Positions 21,690 to 30,959 of a stretch of DNA of 64,000 nt are shown in pieces. A program made the position numbers and the translations under genes. Location: contig CM069441.1 in the NCBI GenBank assembly GCA_035610835.1, forward strand, positions 104,467,606 through 104,531,605. The letters run 5' to 3'. Below the pieces are notes generated by a model. That model worked only from the letters and a program-made list of their open reading frames with translations. It searched no databases and had not been told where the DNA came from. Position 1 is the first letter of the stretch. Each line of letters opens with the position of its first letter. This stretch comes from Ophiura sarsii. Lineage: Eukaryota; Echinodermata; Ophiuroidea; Amphilepidida; Ophiuridae.

Positions 21690-22990
21690 GTCTGCCGGCA
21701 GGCATTCCATACCCGCAGGCATTTCGTACCCGCAGGCATTTCATACCATTTCATACCCGCAGGCATTCCATACCCGCAAGCATTTCATACCCGCAGGCAT
21801 TTCATACCCGCAGGCATTCCATACCCGCAAGCATTTCATACCCGCAGGCATTTCATACCCGCAGGCATTCCATACCCGCAAGCATTTCATACCCGCAGGC
21901 ATTTCATACCCGCAGGCATTTCATACCCCCAGGCATTTCATACCCGCAGGCATTTCATACCCGCAGGCATTCCATACCCGCAAGCATTCCATACCCGCAG
22001 GCATTTCATACCCCCAGGCATTTCATACCCGCAGGCATTTCATACCCGCAGGCATTTCATACCCCCAGGCATTTCATACCCGCAGGCATTTCATACCCGC
22101 AGGCATTTCATACCCACAGGCATTTCATACCATTTCATACCCGCAGGCATTTCATACCCGCAGGCATTCCATACCCGCAAGCATTCCATACCCGCAGGCA
22201 TTTCATACCCCCAGGCATTTCATACCCGCAGGCATTTCATACCCGCAGGCATTTCATACCCGCAGGCATTTCATACCCGCAGGCATTTCATACCATTTCA
22301 TACCCGCAGGCATTTCATACCCACAGGCATTCCATACCCGCAAGCATTTCATACCCGCAGGCATTCCATACCCGCATGCATTTCATACCTGCAGGCATTT
22401 CATACCATTTCATACCCGCAGGCATTTCATACCCGCAGGCATTCCAAAGATACCAGCCCAACGCCTAACATTTCATACCCGCAAAAAATTCCTGTTTACG
22501 GGTCTGCCGGCAGGCATTCCATACCCGCAGGCATTTCATACCCGCAGGCATTCCATACCCGCAAGCATTTCATACCCGCAGGCATTTCATACCCGCAGGC
22601 ATTCCATACCCGCAAGCATTTCATACCCGCAGGCATTTCATACCCGCAGGCATTTCATACCCCCAGGCATTTCATACCCCCAGGCATTTCATACCCGCAG
22701 GCATTTCATACCCGCAGGCATTTCATACCCGCAGGCATTTCATACCATTTCATACCCGCAGGCATTTCATACCCGCAGGCATTCCATACCCGCAAGCATT
22801 TCATACCCGCAGGCATTCCATACCCGCATGCATTTCATACCTGCAGGCATTTCATACCATTTCATACCCGCAGGCATTTCATACCCGCAGGCATTCCAAA
22901 GATACCAGCCCAACGCCTAACATTTCATACCTGCAGGCATTTCATACCCGCAGGCATTCCATACCCGCAAGCATTTCATACCCACAGGCA
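21690..22990. repeat. 17 bp satellite (GGCATTTCATACCCGCA)
   Basis: About 75 units of 17 bp vary between GGCATTTCATACCCGCA, GGCATTCCATACCCGCA and AGCATTTCATACCCGCA, with occasional shortened units (ACCATTTCATACC). Three-unit groups give a 51 bp higher-order period. Non-satellite blocks recur: CCTGTTTACGGGTCTGCCGG at about 21680 and 22491, and AAAGATACCAGCCCAACGCC at about 22447 and 22896. This shows that a segment of several hundred bp was itself duplicated. Stray units lie at 21537-21566 and 23295-23340. Long ORFs here are an artefact of a stop-free repeat. Confidence 0.95.
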
Positions 22991-23443
22991 ATAAATAAAC
23001 GCAGGCATTAAATGAAATTCCTGAAATTCCAAGGGTCCAAAAACATAGGATAAGTTAGCGTTACATTTTAATAAGAGATTTTGCATCTAATCATCATGTT
23101 GCAGGCTGTAATTCTGTAATTGTCATAAAACATCTCTTATCAGCAACATCTTCCATGTAGAGAAATGCACACAATTTTCTGTATTTAATTTGTGTGGGTC
23201 CGGATCAAGGACCCCTATGATAGAAGAGTCAAGGGTCCTCACCATTTGTTTAGGGTTTTTGATCACAGCAGGACCCTACTTATTTCGAGGCCTGCCTGCA
23301 GGCATTAAATAACCGCAGGCATTTAAATAACCACAGGCACATAGGGCGACCAAAAACACACCCTGTTTAGTAGGGTCAGTCGGTCAGGTTTTTTTCCCCT
23401 TAAAATGTCACCAAAATCTGCAAAAAATCAGGATTTGTATTAA

Positions 23444-23719
23444 CCCTAACCCCCCTGAGTGCTAAAAAATGCTAATCCAAAGTCCCTCTCCAAACGCATG
23501 CGCCGTCGGTTTTCGATGACGTATAGTCAACCGAGCCTATATAATGAGTGCAGTATACTGCACGAATGTGTAGCTGAGGGCCGTGGCTTAGTGTTAGGAA
23601 GGTGGGGCTCGAGAACGGAGGGTCCCCGGATCGAATCCCGGCAGGTTCCCGGAGATTTAGTTGGTGTTTTTTCCTCGAAAATTGTGATCCCGGTCAAAAA
23701 TCCTAAACCGGGGTTAGGG
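23444..23719 (+). mobile_element. Telomere-ended tRNA-like element, copy B1
   Basis: Starts after TTAA (23440-23443) with CCCTAACCCC and ends GGGGTTAGGG before TTAT (23720-23723), probably a mutated TTAA. The tRNA-like core has an A box (CCGTGGCTTAGTGTTAGGA, 23581-23599) and a B box (GGATCGAATCCCGG, from 23628). Before the core are ATGCGCCGTCGGTTTTCGAT and a palindromic GCAGTATACTGC. After it is CCTCGAAAATTGTGATCCCG. An A run follows the element, recalling a retroposon tail. Confidence 0.78.
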
Positions 23720-23761
23720 TTATGGTAAAAAAAAAAAAGTTTTTTTTTCGTGTTCTATTAA

Positions 23762-24043
23762 CCCTAACCCCCCTGAGTGCTAAAAAATGCTAATCCAAAG
23801 TCCCTCTCCAAACGCATGCGCCGTCGGTTTTCGATGACGTAGTCAACCGAGCCTATATAATAATATAATGAGTGCAGTATACTGCACGAATGTGTAGCTG
23901 AGGGCCGTGGCTTAGTGTTAGGAAGGTGGGGCTCGAGAACGGAGGGTCCCCGGATCGAATCCCGGCAGGTTCCCGGAGATTTAGTTGGTGTTTTTTCCTC
24001 GAAAATTGTGATCCCGGTCAAAAATCCTAAACCGGGGTTAGGG
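23762..24043 (+). mobile_element. Telomere-ended tRNA-like element, copy B2
   Basis: Nearly identical to B1, in the same orientation and 318 bp downstream. TTAA precedes it (23758-23761) and TTAT follows (24044-24047). It has a few extra bases (ATAATATAAT) near 23860. The close identity and shared TTAT border favour a tandem duplication of one ancestral insertion plus its spacer. Confidence 0.78.
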
Positions 24044-24705
24044 TTATGATTTGTGAAAAAAAATGTATGGCCAAACATATCGATTGATTTTACATAAATT
24101 TAGAATATATATCTTCAAAAAAAGTCAGAAATCACAAAATCTGGGCTGGTCAGGCACCTAAAACGGTGTAGTGTTACATGTAACTGCAAGCAATATCCAC
24201 AGGCATGCATTATTAAATTCAATTAGTAAGCAACCATGGGGCATTCTGCTGCATTCACATGCATGCAGTATAAAAATAAACAATTCAAAACAGTCACATG
24301 GGCATACCCAGGAGGGAATAGGATGAAATGGAAGATTTACAAGTTTATCAAAAGTTTTGCTAGAATCCTTGCAAAAGATGGATTCACCATCTCAATTCAG
24401 GTGTTTTGCGTGGATTGATTATTGATACTCCTCAAATTTCTGATGTTGTTTATTCATTTGCTTTCACCTTTACTGATTACTATACGTATAATTTGTATTA
24501 GGGTCATTTCATGCTAAATCAACAAATGGTCACATTTTTTAAGTTGGGACCCAATTGGTGCACATTTAGCAATTTGGTGAAAATCACCTCTCTTGGCACC
24601 TTTTTAACTGTATCACAAGCATAGTTCATCTAAAGTATGTATAACCATACATTTTTGGAAAGCTGATATACTAAGGATTTTAATGGCACTAATTTTAACC
24701 TGATA

Positions 24706-25300
24706 TTCAGGGTGGCCAAAAAATCATATAGGGTGTAACAAAAGAAATTTACATGAAATACTTAACTTTTTAAAAGGACTCACATTTTTTTCCAGTATGT
24801 AGAAATTAAAATCTAACTTATTGATGAGAAAGCATATGATTTTACCTTTCTAAAAATGTATAATTTGTGGGGGTTTCTTAGTTACAGTAATACTATACAG
24901 GGTGTGCAAAAAGTAAAAATTATTACGCTCATTAATTATAGAAAATAGCTAGCTATATATTCAAAGTAGCTCAAAATACATCAAAACATATTAATAACTT
25001 GTCAGAATCTGAAATTTGATGAAGGATTGTTAATTCCTACTTGAAAAAAATATACCCCATCAAAATTAGGAGTTATTTTTTAAAGATTATACAGGGTGTT
25101 TCAAAATTTAGATAAGTCACTGTCAATGTGACTTGGTTGGTTAGACTGTATACAGAATGAAAAGGCTATAGAAGTAGGCCTGTATTTCAAGCATGTGCTA
25201 GACCTTTATTCCAGGGAATAAAAGGCTAAATAATATTTAGTTTGAACTGTTACACAGCAGGCTAGTATACAGGGTGGTACAAAATATAATCGTCATAGGT
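24706..25300. repeat. Four TATACAGGGTG units at about 180 bp spacing
   Basis: ATATAGGGTGTAACAAAA (GGG at 24731), ATACAGGGTGTGCAAAAAG (24900), ATACAGGGTGTTTCAAAA (25094) and ATACAGGGTGGTACAAAA (25272) are spaced 169, 194 and 178 bp. They look like diverged tandem units, each starting with a sequence like the terminal repeat of the element at 50757. Confidence 0.55.
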
Positions 25301-26635
25301 TTAAGATGCACTGATTCATTTCATTGTAACATTATATTAGATTGATTGATTGATTGTACAGTGCAATGGACAATTTAACTGAGGTTGAAGATGACAACCC
25401 TTATCAACTTTATGAAATTTATAAATCATACATTTTGAAATGCAAAACCCCATTATAGGTCAATGTCCCTATCCAGGATTACCCTAATCACATCTGTTTA
25501 TAAGATTTAATTAGTTTTTAATTAATTAGTGTTTATTTCATTAAAAAGTGTCTTTTTACACTAAACACAGACATGATAGTGACTGTAAACTTCAACATCA
25601 TGACTATTTTTACAGAGAATGTGGGTTCTCTATGCAATTTCTACTAAAAGCTCATTTGAATATCATTTGCAACCTTATCATCCCCACCTCCACCATGTTG
25701 GCTAATTATGTTTAACGAGTTACTTAAATTGATTAAGCTTCATTTAAATGTTGTACCTAATTTGTATGATTAGAGCATTAAATTCTCTGTAAAATAAGAC
25801 CAAACTTGCAATTTCATGTTGTACTAAACCAGAGATACAAGCATTTGAATCTTTTAGAATCGTTTACAAATGCTATCTCCATTGGAAATACACACACGCA
25901 ACAACCACCCCCGCAACAACCACCCCTTCCACCCCTGACTAATTGTGTTTAATTAGCTGTAGTAATTAATTGGTATGCATATTTGATATTATTTTTCTTG
26001 ATACTGATAGAGGGATAATTGGGCTTTCATATAAGCCCAAATTTGCATATCTGCTATGCTTATAACAGTACTTTATTTAAAAAACCAATGTCAAATGTTA
26101 CCGAAAATGTGCATATTCCACCTTTTTTGGGTGCCCAACTTAAAAAACCTGACCAAATGGGTTGGTTGGTCACCCTCTCAGATTTGGCTGAAAATCCTAT
26201 TTCCGTGTTTTAGGGGGGTGTAAAAATAAAATAAAATCCTATTTCCGTGTTTTAGGGGGGGGTGTAAAAATAAAATATATTCAATTTTCTGCAAAATGAA
26301 GGCATGTTCATAGACCTATAGCACAATAAGTTGGTGTGATACACTGTTTCTGATGTCATTTTCTGGGTATTTGGGTAGAAGTCAACCTACATGTAGGTAG
26401 CAATTTTCAGCTTTGTATCTTTTACCAAAGTTAAGATATGCACGATTCAAAATTCAATTCATTTCACAACGCGACTCGGGATGCCAAAAAGGGGGCGTCG
26501 GTGTCAAATTTCAACGGGCCATATTTCCAAATCCGCTAAGAGTTGAGCGCTTGTTTTTTGCTTGTGTTCATTTGATGTATACAATGTAGATGTACTCTAG
26601 AAATGATTTTCAGCCAAATCTGAGAGGGTGACCAG

Positions 26636-27162
26636 CAGTGGCGTAACAGCCGGAGGGGGGGGGGGGGGGGGGGGCACAGTGCACCCCCTCAAGGTGCTCA
26701 GCAGGAAATTCAAATCCTACCCACCAGGAAAAATGGTGGAAGGGAAAAGAGGAAAAGAAGGGGGAAAGGGAAAGAAAAGAGGGGGTGAAAGGAAAAATGG
26801 AGGAAAAAGAAAAAGGAGAAAAAAAGGGGAAAGAAAGAAAAGAAGAAAGTGAAAGAAAGAAAGAAAATTTCGCAGTACTTTTTACAAAAAGCACAACAGT
26901 CAACAAATTGTTGACTGTTGCTTTTTGTACTACGAAATTTTGTGACCGTGCAAAATTTTGTAACCGTGCGAAATGTTGTGACCGTGCAATTTTTTTGGAC
27001 CTACTGCCCCCCCCCACTTACGTGAAATTCACGAGGTGACTGACTGGGAACAAATTTGGGGCAACCTTTTACGAAAAATTCCGGGACGGAGTTAATTATT
27101 CTAACCAGGATTTCTTTTGGCTGTGCCCCCCCCCCTGACAACCAACCTCTGTTACGCCCCTG
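26636..27162. mobile_element. hAT-like non-autonomous element, nested, exact 8 bp TSD
   Basis: Ends CAGTGGCGTAACAG and CTGTTACGCCCCTG, flanked by GTGACCAG on both sides (26628-26635, 27163-27170). It is the second copy of the family at 18941-19890, shorter because the nuclear-receptor-like duplication is absent. It retains the purine-rich run, the hairpin (about 26872-26934), GTGACCGTGCGAAATGTTGT and the ACTTACGTGAAATTCACGAG segment. It interrupts the right end of the 24501-27213 element. Confidence 0.88.
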
Positions 27163-27229
27163 GTGACCAGCAAAGATTTTCAACAAATTTGTTGATTTGG
27201 CATGGAATAACCCATTGTGGATTTCTTAA

Positions 27230-27989
27230 CCCTAACTCTCGCGGCTATGTTTTTGTTCGTATCGGGGGAGAGGAAAAGGTGCAATTTTTGGACCAAAAAA
27301 AAATCACCCACCCGGGATTCGATCGTGGGACCATCCACACCAAAGTCTGTCCCCCTACCGATTGAGCTAAGCTCCCAGCGCATATGCGGGCAGCAATTTC
27401 CTGCCCACATATGTCTGTGGTAGGTGACGTAATTGAGTCAATGCCCCGGGGGGGGCCAGTCAAACATAATAGTGTACACACGCGTGACCAATTTTTTTCC
27501 AGACACCCCCTAAACAAGTTTTACCCTGCAAGCAAAATTACTCCCTAAACAAGTTTTTAGCACGCTTTCCCTGCCAATTTTGACCCCTAAACAAGTTCTT
27601 ACCAGAATATGACCCCTAAACAAGTGTTGTTTGTTTTGTCTGTAGAAACGAGTGACACACATGCGTTCTCAAATTGGAAATGAGACGCTCAAAAGAAATC
27701 GCAAAAACGGGGCTAACATTCTTCTGGGAACGGGGAACAAAACAAGTTACCCTAAACACGTTCGACCGGTATTTTAAGCCACCCTTTTTCTTGAAAATCA
27801 GCGTTTTTGATACCCTTAACGCGTCACACGCGTGACGCGTCCAACAATGAAAAAACACCCCTTTTTACGCGTTTTTTTGGTCACGCCTGTGTACACTATT
27901 ATGTTTGACTGGGCCCCCCGGGGTCAATGCAGCAGCACGTGCGTGGAGGTTTCTGGCAATGATTTTGTTAAGATGCAGTAGGGTTAGGG
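27230..27989 (-). mobile_element. Telomere-ended tRNA-like element, copy C, interrupted
   Basis: TTAA (27226-27229), then CCCTAACTC at the left. TAGGGTTAGGG and TTAA (27990-27993) close the right. The tRNA-like core lies on the minus strand at about 27305-27378, with an A box GCTTAGCTCAATCGGTAG and a B box CGATCGAATCCCGGG. The sequence CGCAT(A)TGCG-like GCATATGCGGGCAG / CTGCCCACATATG forms a small hairpin next to it. A 478 bp palindromic-ended element is inserted at 27445-27922. Without it the length is about 274 bp, matching copies A and B. Confidence 0.75.
27445..27922. mobile_element. Nested MITE with 50 bp inverted ends and 8 bp TSD
   Basis: The left end CCCGGGGGGGGCCAGTCAAA continues through CATAATAGTGTACACACGCG and is mirrored at the right by CACTATTATGTTTGACTGGG to CCCGGG (27922). 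GTCAATGC flanks both sides (27437-27444 and 27923-27930). The inside repeats CCCTAAACAAGTT about five times (27507-27757). The 8 bp duplication suggests a hAT- or P/Merlin-like transposase, but the ends are unlike classical hAT CAG ends. Confidence 0.85.
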
Positions 27990-28261
27990 TTAAGAAGATC
28001 TTGAAGATGATTTTACATCATTTTTGTCAAAATATTGATTAAAACATCCGAACATCCGTGACGTCAACTCATACTTTCATTCCATAGCTCTAGCTCTACC
28101 ACAGAGCTATGAATACAGATACAGACCCGGGATACTTGAAGTACGGTAGTCGTTTACAGCACTATCATGTTTATTGTTGGTTTTACGTTAACTTACATGT
28201 ATAGCCTATAGTTATACTATACATGTAGGCCATATTCTATTTGGATTCCTTCCCTTATGAA

Positions 28262-28760
28262 AATCGCAACCAATTCTGCAACCTTGCGCAACCTTGCGCA
28301 ACCTTGCTCAAGATAACCTTGCAACCTTAAATGTGGAAAAATACAACCTTGCGCAACCTTGCGCAAGGTTAAATTTGGAACATTACAACCTTGCGCAACC
28401 TTGCGCAAGGTTAAATTTGGAACATTACAACCTTGCGCAACCTTGCGCATGGTTGCGCATGGTTGCGCAAGCAACTGGTTAAATTTGGAACATTACAACC
28501 TTGCGCAACCTTGCAGAAACATCTAAAGCTTGCGCAACCTGCCGCAACCAGCTAGTGGTGCAAGGTTGCGCAAGCAACTGGTTAAATTTGGAACATTACA
28601 ACCTTGCGCAACCTTGCAGAAACATCTAAAGCTTGCGCAACCTGCCGCAACCAGCTAGTGGTGCAAGGTTGCGCAAGCAACTGGTTAAATTTGGAAAAAT
28701 ATAACCTTGCGCAACCTTGTGCAACCTGTTTGCAACCAGCTAGCAACCACCAAAAACATG
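28262..28760. repeat. TTGCGCAACC minisatellite, array 1
   Basis: Built from AACCTTGCGCAACC and its palindromic fusion AACCTTGCGCAAGGTT, separated by TTAAATTTGGAACATTACAA. Early units are about 57 bp. Later a longer unit of about 112 bp, containing CAGAAACATCTAAAGCTTGC and AACCAGCTAGTGGTGCAAGG, is repeated at about 28497 and 28609. The ORFs here are repeat artefacts. Confidence 0.9.
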
Positions 28761-29030
28761 CATCAAAATTCGGAACCAATACCAAAATAAGCTTATATGT
28801 TTTAAACTTACTATTCTTCAGCATTTTTATCTGCAACATCAGTTTCCTTCAAAGATTAGAATATGATTCACAACTTGTTTTTCTAGCATACCTCATTTTC
28901 ATTATGAAATTGATTACAAAGTATGGGTACAATTAATCATCAAAGTCACTACAATTTTAGTAAAGGTTACAATGACAGCAATGTTTATTTCACATGTTTG
29001 ACCTTTTGACCTGACCTTTGACATAAGAAG

Positions 29031-29372
29031 AAACCTTGTGCAACCAGTTTGGTGTTTCTGAAGAGGTTGCGGGAGCTTGCGCAACCATCCGCAACCAGTT
29101 TGGTTCTTCTGAACTGGTTGCAGGAGCTTGCGCAACCAGTTTGGTAATTCTGAGAAGGTTGCGCAACCTTGCAGCAACCATCCGCAACCTTGCGCAATCA
29201 GTTTGGTTCTTCTGAACTGGTTGCAGCAACCTTGCACAACCAGTTTGGTTTTTCTGAGAAGGTTGCGCAACCTTGCAGCAATCATCCACAACCTTGCGCA
29301 ACCTTGCGACAAACGTCTGCAACCTTGCGACAACCTTGCGCAACCTGGTACCACCTTGCTGCAACCAAATTT
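29031..29372. repeat. TTGCGCAACC minisatellite, array 2
   Basis: The same TTGCGCAACC core alternates with AACCAGTTTGGTTCTTCTGA and AACTGGTTGCAGGAGC/AGCAACC, so the spacer differs from array 1. A GTTTGACCTTTTGACCTGAC block precedes it (28996). The two minus-strand ORFs of 156 and 178 codons are stop-free readings of the repeat with no family resemblance. Confidence 0.9.
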
Positions 29373-30939
29373 TGGTGATTGCATTTTCGTAAGGGTTTGG
29401 ACAGTGACGTAACTTAACCGGTGCAGCTTTGACCCACACGTAGTATGCATGTTCCGACATCTTTCAACGCTCGTGTGTTATAAACGCCAGCGCCTGGAGT
29501 ACAAGTAGGCGTGCACGTTATGTAATGCAATTGGTAGAATACATGTAGTAAGTATCATAGGCAAGGGCGGACTTGAGTTATTTTTAGCAAATTTGCTTGG
29601 CAACTAGTGATGCAAGCACTCAACACTGAGCGTTACGCACTTGATTCGCAGTAGTCGCAATGTGCGGTTGCCTTAATTCTGCGCAAGTTATTTTCACCGG
29701 CATTTGATTATTTTCACCGGCATGACGTAGGTCCGCCCCGACCTATACATGCTTACATCACTGTCTCGACCTCGTGATAGCGAACAGTGATCCAAATAGA
29801 CTATAACTTATACTAGGTCCTATCATGACATTGTCATCCCCTAGGGCAGGCTAGTATAGTACAACAAATCATACTAGTGATATTTGTCATCAGTTGGTAT
29901 TATTCATCATAGCCTAGGGTATTTTGCATGTTTCACTATCTGTCCCCATAGGGAAGAAGGAAAAAAAGAAAAAAAACCACCAACGTATGGGTTTCCTGTA
30001 CATAGTATTGGCATTCATTGGACTTGCATTTGCAACATGTGCAATGTTTGCAAATTGTCATACAAATTGTTACCACATTTTAAATTAAAACCTAAGCTTA
30101 TTTATATCAAATTTTAGCCCGATCTGTTGATTATCATGTATGTATGTCAGATCTTCTTTGTCTGATCTGTTGATTATGTATGTCAGATCTTCTTTGTCTG
30201 ATTCGAATTTGAAGCCAATCTTCCCATATAATACCATTACTATTATTAAACTCCCTGATAATACTACTCGTCTACTTACGGTATTCATGGTAATATAAAG
30301 TCCGCATCGCTCACATTCATAACGCCAACACACACGCGATGATGCCAAGAAACTGGATACGAGCTGTCTTTAGAAAAGAATTACACAGTGTATACGGTTG
30401 AAACTCACGCAACTTTGCGCCCAAAGATACTATCCCAGGAAGATAGCATTCTTGCTCACTACACCGGTTACGCTCACGAGTGAAACAGAACTTAACCCAA
30501 CAGAAAATGAAACGCCAACAACTCTCTACGCATACAGGATTCCTCACCGTGAGACGACTTACCATTAAATTCAAAACACGAGCTATAACAAGTTCTCGTA
30601 CAAGACGTGTATATATTTTGGTAATTGCTACAATCAAGGAAAATAATAGTTGGCACACTTGATACAATTTAATACAACTATCCCTGTGCTCACAATAGAG
30701 AACCGACTTGGGACATAGCACTCTTTAATAGGTCTCCCCCTCTCTCTCATCCTTCCCCACCCACATCAATCAATGTTGAGAGAGCTGCCAAAGCTTCTGA
30801 TGACATGTGGCTCGGATCAACAATGCCTCGGGGGAGAGGGGCACTTTTTTCCTTAATTGGGACAAAGTGTGCCAACCTTTTTTCCTTGATTGTAGGTCTA
30901 AGGTGACATTGAGCTGTCCTCGTTCGTGAATATTTCCCT
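29373..30939. other. Gene-free intergenic DNA
   Basis: No gene is seen. A tandem pair of TGTATGTCAGATCTTCTTTG with GTCTGATCTGTTGATTAT lies at about 30118-30200. A 134-codon minus-strand ORF near 30317-30721 has no recognisable motif. Confidence 0.4.
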
Positions 30940-30959
30940 TGATGATTTCCGAGGTATTT

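Larger units (their letters stand above)
24501..27213. mobile_element. 2.7 kb inverted-repeat element carrying a nested hAT-like MITE
   Basis: The ends GGGTCATTTCATGCTAAATC (24501) and GATTTGGCATGGAATAACCC (27213) are inverted repeats. Further pairing follows inside: TTTTTTAAGTTGGG at about 24535 with CCCAACTTAAAAAA at 26133, and CAGATTTGGCTGAAAATC at 26179 with its complement at 26610. Removing the nested element at 26636-27162 gives about 2.2 kb. There are no long ORFs. A 42 bp tandem duplication (TCCTATTTCCGTGTTTTAGG) lies near 26195-26276. Superfamily not assigned. Confidence 0.68.

Noticed and set aside
21690..22990. CRISPR-like repeat array
   Set aside because: Units are contiguous 17-mers without unique spacers, and the DNA is clearly eukaryotic.
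21610..22994. Two overlapping ORFs of 436 and 443 codons
   Set aside because: Both are readings of the 17 bp satellite. The peptide is the same in different frames, and there is no promoter, signal or domain that would support a gene.
26610..27017. 135-codon ORF rich in Ser/Phe on the minus strand
   Set aside because: It is the antisense reading of the purine-rich run in the nested MITE.
27305..27378. Functional minus-strand tRNA gene
   Set aside because: The tRNA-like body lies inside a TTAA-flanked element, the anticodon arm is not well paired, and related copies show it to be repeat-derived.
28262..29372. CRISPR-like array with palindromic repeats
   Set aside because: The spacers themselves are repeated and variable in length, and the context is eukaryotic minisatellite DNA.
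28914..29460. Minus-strand ORFs of 156 and 178 codons
   Set aside because: They read through the TTGCGCAACC array. Composition follows the repeat and there is no family resemblance.
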